The position numbers and the translations under genes were made by a program. Below, piece by piece: positions 1 through 8,949 of a DNA stretch of 57,111 nucleotides (its first letter is position 1; every line of letters starts with the position of its first letter). Origin of the DNA: Pseudomonas izuensis (GTDB lineage Bacteria; Pseudomonadota; Gammaproteobacteria; Pseudomonadales; Pseudomonadaceae); NCBI RefSeq assembly GCF_009861505.1, contig NZ_WTFT01000034.1:1-57111 (forward strand), in the 5' to 3' direction. Below the pieces are notes generated by a model. The model saw only the letters and a list, made by a program, of their open reading frames with translations, ran no database searches and was not told where the DNA came from.

Positions 1-88
1 GCCTCTCGATGGGGCAAGAAAGTCAAAAGCCAAAGCAACGCGAGGCGGCCTGACAGCCGACCTGTTTTCACGAATGTACGCATTCCCC
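1..88. other. Left edge, no gene recognised
   Basis: The first 88 bases carry no supported gene. A short open frame without a start runs through here on the plus strand, but it continues into the repeat array and resembles nothing I recognise. It may be the tail of the neighbouring intergenic region. Confidence 0.3.
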
Positions 89-875
89 CTGTAGGAGCTG
101 GCTTGCCAGCGAAGACGGCGGCACAGACAACATCCGTGTTGACTGGCAGTCCGCTTTCGCTGGCAAGCCAGCTCCTACAAAGACCGGGGTTGATTGAAAG
201 GCGTGGGTTTGACGCAACACCTGTAGGAGCTGGCTTGCCAGCGAAGACACGGCGGCACAGACAACATCCGTGTTGACTGGCAGTCCGCTTTCGCTGGCAA
301 GCCAGCTCCTACAAAAGACCGGGGATGATTGAAAGGTGGGGGTTCGACACAACACCTGTAGGAGCTGGCTTGCCAGCGAAGACGGCGGCACGTTCAACAT
401 CCGTGTTGACTGGCAGTCTGCGTTCGCTGGCAAGCCAGCTCCTACAAAAGACCGGGGATGGTTGAAAAAGGGTGGGGCTGACGCAACACCTGTAGGAGCT
501 GGCTTGCCAGCGAAGACGGCCGTGAGTCATGCGGCTCCAGCGAAAACGCCTTCGCCGGCAAGCCGGCTCCTACAGGTTTGGTGTCGTCCAGAACATCATC
601 GTGTGTACGCACTTACCGGGGATGATTGAAAAGCGTGGGGCTGACCCAACACCTGTAGGAGCTGGCTTGCCAGCGAAGACGGCGTCACAGACAACATCCG
701 TGTTTACTGGCAGTCTGCGTTCGCTGGCAAGCCAGCGCCTACAAAGGCCGGGGTTGATTGAAAAGCGTGGGCTTGACGCAACACCTGTAGGAGCTGGCTT
801 GCCAGCGAAGACGGCAGCATGGTCAACTCAAGGTTGACTGGCAGACCGCTTTCGCTGGCAAGCCAGCTCCTACAG
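89..875. repeat. Tandem array of six REPINs
   Basis: Six REPINs lie head to tail at about 89-179, 221-313, 356-446, 490-575, 653-743 and 785-875. Each is a pair of inverted REP hairpins: a forward GTAGGAGCTGGCTTGCCAGC arm, a loop of about 40 bp often containing ACAACATCCGTGTTGACTGG, and the reverse-complement arm. The copies are separated by a conserved spacer of about 40 bp (AGACCGGGG, then TGATTGAAA, then GACGCAACAC), so the repeating unit is about 132-135 bp, except one 163-bp step before the fifth copy. The arms match the REP class common in P. fluorescens-group genomes. The ORFs here are repeat artefacts, not genes. The array lies downstream of the minus-strand cytochrome gene and could fold into strong RNA hairpins at its 3' end. 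Confidence 0.9.
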
Positions 876-911
876 AAGCAGGTCGGGGACGTTAGCAGGC
901 CACCTGCGCGG

Positions 912-2366
912 CTAATTGTGTGCAGTGTCTGTCGCGACAGCTGTCAGGGTTGTCGACAGGGGGACGCTCTGTGTGACTTTGGCCATCTGGGTGATTTCCA
1001 CGTGCAACTTATCCTTGCCCAGCAGGTAGTCGGCCAGTTTCTGCGAAAACGGCCAGTAGTTCAGTTCGGCAGACAAGGTGAGGGGCCCGACGGCATCGGC
1101 CGGCACCAGGAAGTTGAAGTCCTCGATAGCGTAGCCCTTGGGCAGAATGCGGTTGTCCGAGAGAATTTGCGTGGCATTCCAGACCTCGACGTCCAACGGA
1201 TTGCCGTCCTTGTCGCCGATGTGCACTTTGAAATTACGTGTGTTGTCCTCGGTCTTGCCGTCCTTGATCGAGCCGAGCCGGTAGAGCTCGCGACCAGTGG
1301 CATCCAGCACCCGAAAATCGATCCACATCTCCCGTCCTTCCGGAAAGCCGGTTGGCAACTTGTGCCCGGCGCCGACATTGGCCACTTTCACCGATACCGA
1401 GGTGTATTGTCCGGGATTGATGGCTATCGGCAGTTGCTGGAATTTTATTTCCCCCGCGCTCGAAAGCATGTCGCGCCCGCGTTGCGCGCCCGCGTCCTGG
1501 CCGAGATGCTGGAGCATCATGGCGTTGGCGCCGCTGAACCAATGCGAAGCGACCTGCTCGCGGTCTGGCCCCATGATCGCGGCCTTACCCGCAAAACCCG
1601 GCATATGGCAGCTCTGGCAGGTGACATCGTTAAGGCTGTAGGAGCTCTCTTGCCATTCGTCATAGGTTCGCTCGACCGCCACGCTGCTGAACGGGTGCGT
1701 GACGTTGTGGCAGGTGCCGCAAAAGTCCGAGCGCGTGTGCAGCGCGGAATACACGGTGTCGTGATAGGGCGAAACGGCATCTTTGCGCGGGCCGAACTTG
1801 GTCGGTTTACCGTGCGCTCGAGGGCTCATGACATAAGCGCCGTTATCGAGGCCCGTGCGGGCGCTGATGTTGTGGCAGGTCTCGCAATCGACCCCGGGCA
1901 TCGGATGATCTTTCGCGCTGTCTTCAACCGAGGAACGGTTGATATCCGAAGTGATCTGCCCGGTCGTGAGACCAATTGGGGTATGGCAGCCGGTGCAGAA
2001 GTTATCGACCTTGCCGTCGGTGGCCGCACTTGCACGCTTGAGCAAGGCCCGATAGATGGGTTCATCCCAGGCTTGGGACATCATCGACGAGCGCCACTGC
2101 TTGTAGATCTCCGTATGGCAAGCGCCACAGACCTGGGCATTGTCGAAGTCTTTTACATTCAAAACCAGGTTGCCGGTGGTATTGGCCCGATGCGGAAAGA
2201 ACGGCATCGCGCCAGTCACGTGCATGAGTTTGGAGCGCGCCGGCTCCAGCCACTTCTCATTCGCCTGATCGTCATTGCCCTGAGGTTCATCGGCCGCCAC
2301 CAGGGTTACGGTAAGCAGGCAGACCAGAAAGCATAAAAGACGACTCATATATCCAGGGCGGTTCAT
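912..2366 (-). CDS. Pentaheme c-type cytochrome, periplasmic
   Basis: The 484-aa protein has an N-terminal signal sequence (hydrophobic stretch at residues 9-25 ending VAA). It carries five CxxCH heme-binding motifs at about residues 80-84 (CGACH), 124-128 (CTGCH), 161-165 (CETCH), 216-220 (CGTCH) and 250-254 (CQSCH). The rest (about 300-484) has no heme motif and looks like a beta-rich accessory domain. The arrangement resembles the cytochrome c554/multiheme families, which move electrons in the periplasm. The start at 2366 is preferred over 2477 because GGGGA lies 8 nt upstream and the signal peptide follows directly. It stands alone, with no adjacent quinol oxidase, reductase or cytochrome maturation gene, so its partner and substrate are unknown. 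Confidence 0.8.
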   Translation of the reverse strand: MNRPGYMSRLLCFLVCLLTVTLVAADEPQGNDDQANEKWLEPARSKLMHVTGAMPFFPHRANTTGNLVLNVKDFDNAQVCGACHTEIYKQWRSSMMSQAWDEPIYRALLKRASAATDGKVDNFCTGCHTPIGLTTGQITSDINRSSVEDSAKDHPMPGVDCETCHNISARTGLDNGAYVMSPRAHGKPTKFGPRKDAVSPYHDTVYSALHTRSDFCGTCHNVTHPFSSVAVERTYDEWQESSYSLNDVTCQSCHMPGFAGKAAIMGPDREQVASHWFSGANAMMLQHLGQDAGAQRGRDMLSSAGEIKFQQLPIAINPGQYTSVSVKVANVGAGHKLPTGFPEGREMWIDFRVLDATGRELYRLGSIKDGKTEDNTRNFKVHIGDKDGNPLDVEVWNATQILSDNRILPKGYAIEDFNFLVPADAVGPLTLSAELNYWPFSQKLADYLLGKDKLHVEITQMAKVTQSVPLSTTLTAVATDTAHN

Positions 2367-2676
2367 AAGCGATTCCCCAAGACGGTTGCAGAGGATGACT
2401 GCAGCACTTCCATCGAGTTGCAGGGGTACTTCCTGCTGTAAGCCAATGGTCATAGGTGCAACTCCTCGACGTTCCACCTTTCAGGAACGGGAGAAGCTCA
2501 CTGGGTCTTTGCGTTGCAAGGAATGTGACAAAATGTGTCGGCAGCCTGAAGATCCCGTTGGCAGGGTCAGAGGCTGAAGCTTTGTGCTGATCGAGGCGCG
2601 AATACGGCTGGGGGACGGTACCCAATGTTGGGGGTACTCACTCCGAAGTCGGGGGCTGTGTGGCCGCCACTTTCCA
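2367..2676. other. Intergenic region upstream of the cytochrome gene
   Basis: This 310-bp stretch has no convincing gene. It must hold the minus-strand promoter of the cytochrome gene and the 3' end of the LysE transcript. The only structure noted is an inverted repeat CCCAATGTTGGG at 2621-2632, which could be a protein-binding site or a weak stem. No poly-T tract follows it. Confidence 0.4.
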
Positions 2677-3297
2677 TCACCGCTTGCTAAAGGCCAGCCG
2701 CGCGGCGAACAGCACAAAGACCAGGCCTGTTGTGCGATCCATCCACGTGATGACTTTCTCGCGCCGCAGAACGCCGGCGAGCTGTTGAGTGGCGCCAATC
2801 AATGTCGACGACCACAACAAACCGAGCACCACGTGAATGCTGACCAGACCAAAGGTCCAGGCAATCAGGTTGTGCCCTTGGGGAATAAACTGCGGAAGAA
2901 AGGAGACGTAGAAAATTCCGACCTTGGGATTAAGGACGTTGCCCATCATGCCCTTCAGGAACCAGTTTGCATTCGGTCTTGCGTCCGCTTCGGCGGGCGA
3001 CAACGCGCTTCGCGGGCGCAAAAGCATATTCAGCCCAAGCCAGGCCAGGTAAGCGGCACCGCAATATTTCAAGCCGTTGTACGCAAGCTCCGATACCGCA
3101 ATCAGGGCGCCCAGGCCAAAGGCGACAGCGGCGCCCCATAACAGGCAGCCGGCGTTGATACCCAGTGCCGCGCGGAACGCCTGTTGCTTGCCTTCCACGG
3201 TTGCGGTTCTCAACACCAGCGCGGTATCGAGGCCCGGTGTCAGCGTCAGCAGAGTGGCTGCGAAAGTAAAAGCGAGGAGGTTGTCTGCAATGGACAT
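2677..3297 (-). CDS. LysE/RhtB family amino-acid exporter
   Basis: This 206-aa membrane protein has the LysE/RhtB family layout: an N-terminal helix with a TLTPG-D segment (residues 18-24), then further hydrophobic helices, with a basic hydrophilic segment around residues 92-108. Family members export amino acids or related small metabolites from the cytoplasm. The length is normal for the family. It lies downstream of, and on the same strand as, the LysR gene (about 55 bp between them), so the two may be co-transcribed. The specific substrate cannot be read from sequence. Confidence 0.85.
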   Translation of the reverse strand: MSIADNLLAFTFAATLLTLTPGLDTALVLRTATVEGKQQAFRAALGINAGCLLWGAAVAFGLGALIAVSELAYNGLKYCGAAYLAWLGLNMLLRPRSALSPAEADARPNANWFLKGMMGNVLNPKVGIFYVSFLPQFIPQGHNLIAWTFGLVSIHVVLGLLWSSTLIGATQQLAGVLRREKVITWMDRTTGLVFVLFAARLAFSKR

Positions 3298-3352
3298 TGG
3301 CGTATGACTTTAAAGTGATGACACGCGAACGTTAGCACAGGGCGAGTAGGCG

Positions 3353-4225
3353 TCAGCCAACATGACCGGTCACCTGGGCGCATAGTTTTGTCAGCTGTTC
3401 GGCCAAATCAATCACGCGGCGGGGGGCGTCGGGGCGCAGGTGCAGTGCGATTTCCAGCGGCGTCAATTCGGGGAAGGACTCGGCCACGCCCAACCGTCGG
3501 TGGCCGGGCAACGCCAGTCGCGAGGGCAGCACGCTGACGCCCAGACCATCGGCGACTGCCGAGCGCACGCTCGCCAGGCTCGCGCTGCTGTAGCCGATGC
3601 GCCAGCGTCGGCCGGCGCTCTCGAGCGCGTGGATCATTTCATCGCGATACAAGCCGCCGACCGGAAATACCACCAGCGGCAGCGGATCGCGTTCATAGGT
3701 CGGCTCGTTGAGGCTGTCGAACCAGGCGAGCGGTTCGGGCCAGGCGGCGTGCCCCACCACCTGTCCCGGGCGTTGCTTGACCAGCACCAGGTCGTAGTCG
3801 CCTGCACAAAACTGTTGCCATAGCGTGTTGCTCAGCCCACTGCTGATCTCAAGCCGTATGGACGGGTGAGCCCGTGCGAAGGCGCCAAGCGTCGGCGTCA
3901 ACAAGTCCGAGGCGAAGTCTTCCGGCACGCCGATGTGCACTTCGCCCTGCGCGTGGCCCTTGCGTAACTCCTCCACCACCTCTTCCATCAGCCCCAGGAC
4001 CCGGCGCGCATAGCCGAGCAACCGCTCGCCGTCCTCGGTGGTGACGACGTAGCGCCCGCTGCGGTTGACCAGCTCGCAGCCGAGTTGCTCCTCAAGTCGC
4101 TTCAACTGTTGGCTGATGGTCGACTGGCTCAAGTGCACGCGTTCACCGGCGCGCGTGAAGCTGCCGCTCTCCACCACCGCGACGAAACTCTTGAGCAGCA
4201 ACGGATCGATCAGTGCTGACGTCAT
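3353..4225 (-). CDS. LysR-family transcriptional regulator
   Basis: The 290-aa protein has an N-terminal winged helix (residues about 7-65, including SGSFTRAGERVHLSQSTISQ) and a C-terminal effector-binding domain. The ATG at 4225 is chosen over an in-frame GTG at 4237 because GGGGA sits 6 nt upstream of the ATG. It is divergent from the CynX-type permease at 4343, with 117 bp between, the usual arrangement for a LysR regulator and its target. It may also control the ABC/amidohydrolase genes further down. No effector can be named. Confidence 0.9.
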   Translation of the reverse strand: MTSALIDPLLLKSFVAVVESGSFTRAGERVHLSQSTISQQLKRLEEQLGCELVNRSGRYVVTTEDGERLLGYARRVLGLMEEVVEELRKGHAQGEVHIGVPEDFASDLLTPTLGAFARAHPSIRLEISSGLSNTLWQQFCAGDYDLVLVKQRPGQVVGHAAWPEPLAWFDSLNEPTYERDPLPLVVFPVGGLYRDEMIHALESAGRRWRIGYSSASLASVRSAVADGLGVSVLPSRLALPGHRRLGVAESFPELTPLEIALHLRPDAPRRVIDLAEQLTKLCAQVTGHVG

Positions 4226-4342
4226 TACATTCCCCACTAATGGTCATTCGAACATTTCATTTCCGAATAATAGCACCTGCTTTTACTCTCGCAGAACAGC
4301 CGCTGAAGCGGCCCGTTGACCTGAATGACCAAGGAAAATCTG

Positions 4343-5608
4343 ATGACCAGTGACGTGACGCTGATGCAGCAAAAGGCTGCCGAGCCAGCACCCGCAGCGG
4401 CGGCTTGCATCGCTGCGAGCGCGTCACCCACGGACAAGGTGTCATTGGCGGCATTGGTACTGCTGGTATTGCTGGGCCTGAATTTGCGGCCATTCCTGAC
4501 GTCGGTAGGCCCGGTACTCGATCTGGTGCGCGCCGACATCGGCCTCGATTTTCGCGCCGCGGCAATGCTGACCACTTTGCCCTTCGTGCTGATGGGCCTG
4601 ATTGCCTTCATGGGCATCGGTGTCGCACGTCGCTTCGGCGAGCGGCGGGCGCTGGCCGGTGCATTGTTGCTGTTGATGCTCGGGTGCGGGTTACGCGCCG
4701 TGGTCCGGGACGGCGCGCAGTTGATTGCCAGCGCCGGTATCGCCGGTATCGGCGTGGCGATGATCCAGGCCCTGATACCGGGTGTCGCCAAACGTTGGTT
4801 TGCTGATCGGATAGCGATGGTGATGGGGCTCTATTCGGCGGCATTGGTTGGCGGCGGGGCGCTGGGCTCGTTGGCCAGTACCTGGCTGAACGCGTATGGC
4901 GGCTGGAGGCTGGGGCTTTCCATCTGGGCGTTGCCGGCACTTGCCGTGTTCCTGCTTTGGCTGGTGTGCGCGCCACGTACTGCGCCGATAGCCGCTGGCG
5001 GACCTGCACCGGTCCTGACCGGCAGCTTCTTCAAGAATCGGCGCGCGTGGCAGTTGGCCGCCTACTTTGGGCTTACCAACAGCGGCTACTCAAGCCTGGT
5101 GGCATGGCTGCCGTCCTTCTACCAACAGCAGAGCATGAGCCTGCAAACCTCGGGCAACTTGCTCGCGTGGTTGGCGATGTTCCAGGCGACGGCGGCGTTC
5201 GCGATGCCGATGCTCGCCCGTAGCAGCATTGACCGGCGCGCGGCCTTGTGGCTGACGATCGCGCTGCAGGTCGCCGGGTTCACCGGCTTCGCGCTGGCGC
5301 CCAATGCAGCGCCGTGGTTGTGGGTCGCACTGGCCGGTTTCGGCCTCGGCGGGTTCTTCTCGCTCAGCCTGATTGTCAGCCTCGACCACTTGCCCAACGC
5401 ACAAGCGGCCGGGACCTTGGCAGCCTTCGTTCAAGGGATCGGTTTCCTGCTCGCCTCGAGTGCGCCCTGGTTGATCGGCTGGCTGCGCGACGCCGGAGGG
5501 AGCTTCATCACCGGTTGGTGGTTGCACATTGGCGTGCTCGCGGCGATGGCAGTGCTGACGGTCACGTTCTCCCCGGCAAGTTATCGACGCAGCATGCAAG
5601 GGCTGTGA
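4343..5608 (+). CDS. CynX/NimT-type MFS transporter
   Basis: This 421-aa, 12-helix major facilitator protein has a hydrophilic N-terminus and a first helix containing LLGLNLRPFLTSVGPVL, the pattern of the cyanate/nitroimidazole (CynX/NimT) subfamily. Start 4343 is chosen over 4325 because AGGAAA lies 5 nt upstream. It is divergent from a LysR gene. CynX-family members move small anions or nitrogen compounds, but the substrate is not defined by sequence. Its neighbours (ABC importer plus two amidohydrolases) suggest a link to nitrogen-heterocycle metabolism, perhaps export of a product or uptake of an intermediate. That link is inference. Confidence 0.85.
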   Translation: MTSDVTLMQQKAAEPAPAAAACIAASASPTDKVSLAALVLLVLLGLNLRPFLTSVGPVLDLVRADIGLDFRAAAMLTTLPFVLMGLIAFMGIGVARRFGERRALAGALLLLMLGCGLRAVVRDGAQLIASAGIAGIGVAMIQALIPGVAKRWFADRIAMVMGLYSAALVGGGALGSLASTWLNAYGGWRLGLSIWALPALAVFLLWLVCAPRTAPIAAGGPAPVLTGSFFKNRRAWQLAAYFGLTNSGYSSLVAWLPSFYQQQSMSLQTSGNLLAWLAMFQATAAFAMPMLARSSIDRRAALWLTIALQVAGFTGFALAPNAAPWLWVALAGFGLGGFFSLSLIVSLDHLPNAQAAGTLAAFVQGIGFLLASSAPWLIGWLRDAGGSFITGWWLHIGVLAAMAVLTVTFSPASYRRSMQGL

Positions 5609-5615
5609 TGAATAC

Positions 5616-5719
5616 CTGTAGGAGCGAGCCCTGCTCGCGATGTACTTGAGAGCACCGCGTTTAATCAGCAAACACGCGTAATCGTTAACGACCATCGCGA
5701 GCAGGGCTCGCTCCTACAG
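5616..5719. repeat. REPIN, GAGCCCTGCTCGCGA type
   Basis: Two inverted REP arms (GTAGGAGCGAGCCCTGCTCG and its reverse complement) flank a loop of about 50 bp containing TTAATCAGC. It lies directly after the permease stop and before the ABC operon, and may end or stabilise the upstream transcript. Confidence 0.85.
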
Positions 5720-5787
5720 GGAGCGGTGTTATATACAGGGTTGGCCATTTTTATAACCGCAATACCCACGTGCATACGGAGAATAAG

Positions 5788-6558
5788 ATGAAGAAGTTTG
5801 CAGTTTCAGTTGTTCTGGCCCTGGCCGCCAGCGGCGTCTACGCGAAAGACTTGCAAGTCATTCGCTTCGGCGTCGACCCCACTTACGCCCCGTTCGAGTC
5901 GAAGGCGCCCGATGGCCAGCTCGTGGGCTTCGATATCGATCTCGGCAACGCGATCTGCGAAAAGCTGAAGGTCAAATGTGTGTGGGTCGAGAATTCATTC
6001 GACGGCATTATCCCGGCGCTGAAGGCCAAGAAGTTCGATGGCATTCTTTCCTCCATGAGCGTGACCGAGAAACGTCAGGCGCAGATCGCCTTCTCCGACA
6101 AGATCAGTAACGTCCTGCCCCGTCTCATTGCGAAAAAAGGCTCCACTCTGCTGCCAACCCCCGAATCCCTTCAAGGCAAGCGTGTCGGAATCGAGCAGGG
6201 CTCCACCCAGGAAACCTATGCCAGGGCTTACTGGGCACCGAAGGGCGTCACCGTCACGACCTACCAGAACCAGGACCTGGTTTATCAGGACCTGATCGCC
6301 GGTCGCCTGGATGCGGCATTGCAATCCTCGGTCCAGGCCGATCTGGGCTTTTTGAAAACCGAGAGCGGACGTGATTTTGCTTTTGCCGGCCCGGAGTTGC
6401 GCGATCCGAAAACGCTCGGCGTGGGAGCCGGGATCGGTTTGCGCAAGGAGGACAATGAACTTCGCGAACAGATCAACGGGGCGCTTGCCGAGATTATCAA
6501 GGACGGCACTTACCAGAAGATCTCGGATAAATACTTCTCCTTTGATGTTTACAACTGA
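5788..6558 (+). CDS. Periplasmic binding protein, polar amino acid type (HisJ/ArgT family)
   Basis: The 256-aa protein has a clear signal peptide (residues 1-19, ending VYA) and the family-3 solute-binding fold. Signatures are RFGVDPTYAPFE near the N-terminus, GFDIDLGNAICEK, and the SMSVTEKRQ hinge region. Start 5788 is preceded by GGAGA, while the upstream in-frame ATG at 5770 lacks a good site. HisJ-type proteins bind basic amino acids or opines. Here the operon context (two amidohydrolases) suggests a nitrogen-rich ligand instead. It is the first gene of the ABC operon, and an intercistronic stem-loop follows it. Confidence 0.9.
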   Translation: MKKFAVSVVLALAASGVYAKDLQVIRFGVDPTYAPFESKAPDGQLVGFDIDLGNAICEKLKVKCVWVENSFDGIIPALKAKKFDGILSSMSVTEKRQAQIAFSDKISNVLPRLIAKKGSTLLPTPESLQGKRVGIEQGSTQETYARAYWAPKGVTVTTYQNQDLVYQDLIAGRLDAALQSSVQADLGFLKTESGRDFAFAGPELRDPKTLGVGAGIGLRKEDNELREQINGALAEIIKDGTYQKISDKYFSFDVYN

Positions 6559-6563
6559 TTGAT

Positions 6564-6582
6564 TTCAAGTCGCGGACTTGAA
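6564..6582 (+). promoter_or_regulatory. Intercistronic stem-loop after the binding-protein gene
   Basis: The perfect 8-bp inverted repeat TTCAAGTC-GCG-GACTTGAA begins just after the stop codon of the binding-protein gene. No T-run follows, so it is probably a processing or stability hairpin that lets the binding protein be made in excess of the permeases, as in other ABC operons. The function is inferred. Confidence 0.5.
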
Positions 6583-6683
6583 TCTCTGACGAATCCAGAC
6601 TTTTGCGGCATTCAAAAACAATAAAAGCACGATTGAACAAGATAGTCGGCATCGGCTGAATTATCGGGTTCAAGGAGAATGTA

Positions 6684-7373
6684 ATGTCCTTGGCAGACTA
6701 TGGGCCGCTGATCGCAAGTGGCACCTGGATGACACTCAAGCTGGCCATATTATCGCTGCTGGCTTCGGTAATGATTGGATTGGCAGGCGCCAGTTCCAAG
6801 TTGTCGGGTCATCGGTGGTTGCGCAATATCGCCACCCTCTATACCACGATGATACGCAGTGTTCCCGACCTGGTGACCATGCTGTTGCTGTTCTACAGCA
6901 TTCAGATCCTGCTCAATCAGGTCACCGAAGGGCTTGGAATGGATCAAATCGATATCGATCCCTTCCTCGCGGGTGTCGCGACGCTCGCGTTCATCTACGG
7001 CGCTTATTTCACCGAGACCTTCCGCGGTGCTTTCCAAGCCGTCCCGCGCGGTCAGCTGGAGGCGGCCATGGCCTATGGCCTCAGCCCATGGCAGGGGTTC
7101 TACCGCATTTTATTCCCGCAAATGATGCGCTTTGCCTTGCCCGGTATCGCCAACAACTGGCAGGTCATGATCAAGGCGACGGCTCTGGTATCGATCATCG
7201 GCCTGTCCGATATCGTCAGGGCCACCCAGGATGCCGGAAAGAGCTCCATGCAGCTGTTTTACTTCACCGTGATCGGTGCCCTGATCTATCTCGCCATTAC
7301 CACGGTTTCAAACGGCGTCCTGGCATGGCTCAAACATCATTACTCCGTCGGAATCCGGGAGGCTGAACTGTGA
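6684..7373 (+). CDS. ABC permease, HisQ type
   Basis: The 229-aa inner-membrane protein belongs to the polar amino acid permease family. It has the EAA-like loop QLEAAMAYGLSPWQGFYRI at about residues 125-143 that contacts the ATPase. A strong AAGGAGA precedes the ATG. Its stop overlaps the GTG start of the next permease (GTGA), so translation is probably coupled. With the next gene it should form the heterodimeric channel. Confidence 0.92.
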   Translation: MSLADYGPLIASGTWMTLKLAILSLLASVMIGLAGASSKLSGHRWLRNIATLYTTMIRSVPDLVTMLLLFYSIQILLNQVTEGLGMDQIDIDPFLAGVATLAFIYGAYFTETFRGAFQAVPRGQLEAAMAYGLSPWQGFYRILFPQMMRFALPGIANNWQVMIKATALVSIIGLSDIVRATQDAGKSSMQLFYFTVIGALIYLAITTVSNGVLAWLKHHYSVGIREAEL

Positions 7374-8083
7374 TCGCTATTATCCAGGAATATTGGCAAG
7401 CGTATTTGTGGTCGGACGGCGCCAACTTTTCCGGCCTGGCAATCACCTTGTGGCTGCTGGTGCTGTCGATCGCAATCGGCTTTGTGCTGTCGGTGCCGCT
7501 GGCCGTGGCCCGCGTGTCGAAAAACCGCTTTATCCGGCTTCCCGTCTGGTTTTACACCTATGTGTTTCGAGGCACGCCGCTTTATATACAACTGTTGATC
7601 ATCTACACCGGTGTCTACAGCCTGAGCGTGGTGCGTGAGCACGCATTTCTCGACATGTTCTTTCGCGAAGGCTTCAACTGCACGGTGCTGGCGTTCGCGC
7701 TCAACACCTGCGCCTACACCACGGAAGTCTTCGCCGGCGCGATCAGGTCGGTGCCCTACGGCGAGGTCGAGGCGGCGAGGGCTTTCGGCATGTCCCGGTT
7801 CAATCTGTACCGCCGCATCATCCTGCCCTCGGCGTTGCGTCGCGCACTGCCGTACTACAGCAATGAGGTGATCATGATGCTGCATTCGACCTCGGTGGCG
7901 TTTACCGCCACGGTGCCCGACATCCTGAAGGTCGCCCGCGACGTCAACTCGGCCACCTATGCGTCGTTCGAGGCTTTCTTCATCGCCGCATTGTTGTACG
8001 CGGTGATTGCGCTGTCGCTTGTCTGGCTATTTCGTCGCGGTGAAACCCGCTGGCTGGCCTTCCTGAAACCCCAGGCCGCCTGA
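7370..8083 (+). CDS. ABC permease, HisM type
   Basis: The 237-aa inner-membrane permease starts at a GTG overlapping the previous stop by 4 nt. The FRGTPLYIQL segment (about residues 65-74) and the EVEAARAFGMSRFNLYR loop (about 131-147) are characteristic of HisM/ArtM-type permeases. It pairs with the upstream HisQ-type protein and the downstream ATPase. Confidence 0.92.
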   Translation: MIAIIQEYWQAYLWSDGANFSGLAITLWLLVLSIAIGFVLSVPLAVARVSKNRFIRLPVWFYTYVFRGTPLYIQLLIIYTGVYSLSVVREHAFLDMFFREGFNCTVLAFALNTCAYTTEVFAGAIRSVPYGEVEAARAFGMSRFNLYRRIILPSALRRALPYYSNEVIMMLHSTSVAFTATVPDILKVARDVNSATYASFEAFFIAALLYAVIALSLVWLFRRGETRWLAFLKPQAA

Positions 8084-8107
8084 AGGCCGCATACCCAGGG
8101 CATCACC

Positions 8108-8875
8108 ATGTACAAACTGACCGTAGACGATCTATACAAGAAATATGGCAACCACGAGGTGCTCAAGGGCGTGTCGATCAAGGCCAGGGCCGGCGATGTG
8201 ATCAGCATCATCGGCTCCTCCGGATCGGGCAAGAGTACCTTCTTGCGATGCATCAACTTCCTCGAACAGCCGTGCGCCGGGCGCATCACGGTGAACGCCG
8301 AGGAAATCCGCACCGAGAAGGACAGGAACGGCGGGCTGCGCGTGGCCAGCCAGAAGCAGTTGCAAGGCATGCGCACCAAGCTGTCCATGGTGTTCCAGCA
8401 CTTCAACCTGTGGGCGCACATGTCGGTGCTGGAAAACGTGATCGAGGCGCCGATGCATGCGCTTGGCCTCAGCCGCGACGAGGCGGTGGCCCGCGCGCGC
8501 AAGTACCTGGCCAAGGTCGGCCTGCCGGCCAGCATGGAGGCCAAGTACCCGTCGCACCTGTCCGGCGGCCAGCAGCAGCGCGTGGCAATCGCCCGGGCCC
8601 TGGCGATGGAACCGGAAGTGATGCTGTTCGACGAGCCGACCTCGGCCCTCGACCCGGAGCTGGTCGGCGAGGTGCTGAAAGTGATGCAGGCCCTCGCCGA
8701 AGAGGGCCGGACCATGGTGGTGGTGACGCACGAAATGGCCTTTGCCCGCGAGGTGTCCAACCACGTGATCTTCCTGCACCAGGGCAAGATCGAAGAAGAA
8801 GGCAACCCGGAGCAACTGTTCAAGCACACCAAAAGTGAGCGCCTCAAGCAGTTCCTGGCCGGCAACTTGAAATAG
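8108..8875 (+). CDS. ABC transporter ATPase, HisP type
   Basis: The 255-aa ATP-binding subunit has the Walker A motif GSSGSGKST (about residue 37-45), signature LSGGQQQR (about 154-161), Walker B VMLFDEPTSALD and the switch His in VVTHEM. Its size and features match HisP/GlnQ-type importer ATPases. It completes the binding protein/two permease/ATPase set and is followed after 74 bp by an amidohydrolase gene on the same strand. Confidence 0.95.
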   Translation: MYKLTVDDLYKKYGNHEVLKGVSIKARAGDVISIIGSSGSGKSTFLRCINFLEQPCAGRITVNAEEIRTEKDRNGGLRVASQKQLQGMRTKLSMVFQHFNLWAHMSVLENVIEAPMHALGLSRDEAVARARKYLAKVGLPASMEAKYPSHLSGGQQQRVAIARALAMEPEVMLFDEPTSALDPELVGEVLKVMQALAEEGRTMVVVTHEMAFAREVSNHVIFLHQGKIEEEGNPEQLFKHTKSERLKQFLAGNLK

Positions 8876-8895
8876 CCCTTTGGGTCCCGTAAAGA

Positions 8896-8926
8896 GTGCC
8901 CCGTCGGCCACCTGGCGGCGGGGCAC
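8896..8926 (+). promoter_or_regulatory. Intercistronic hairpin between ATPase and amidohydrolase genes
   Basis: GTGCCCCG at 8896-8903 pairs perfectly with CGGGGCAC at 8919-8926. No T-run follows and the next ribosome-binding site is close, so it looks like a segmental-stability or partial-termination hairpin. The role is inferred. Confidence 0.4.
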
Positions 8927-8949
8927 GCTCAATCAGTGATGAGGTTCAA

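Noticed and set aside
68..837. Short open frames across the left array
   Set aside because: They encode translated REP sequence (repeats of GAGLPAKT and SLASQLLQ) on both strands with no ribosome-binding site.
89..875. Possible CRISPR array
   Set aside because: The repeats are long inverted REP pairs with a conserved, not variable, spacer, and no cas gene is present.
819..2336. 505-aa plus-strand open frame opposite the cytochrome gene
   Set aside because: The minus-strand frame has a signal peptide and five heme motifs, so the plus-strand frame is its antisense shadow.
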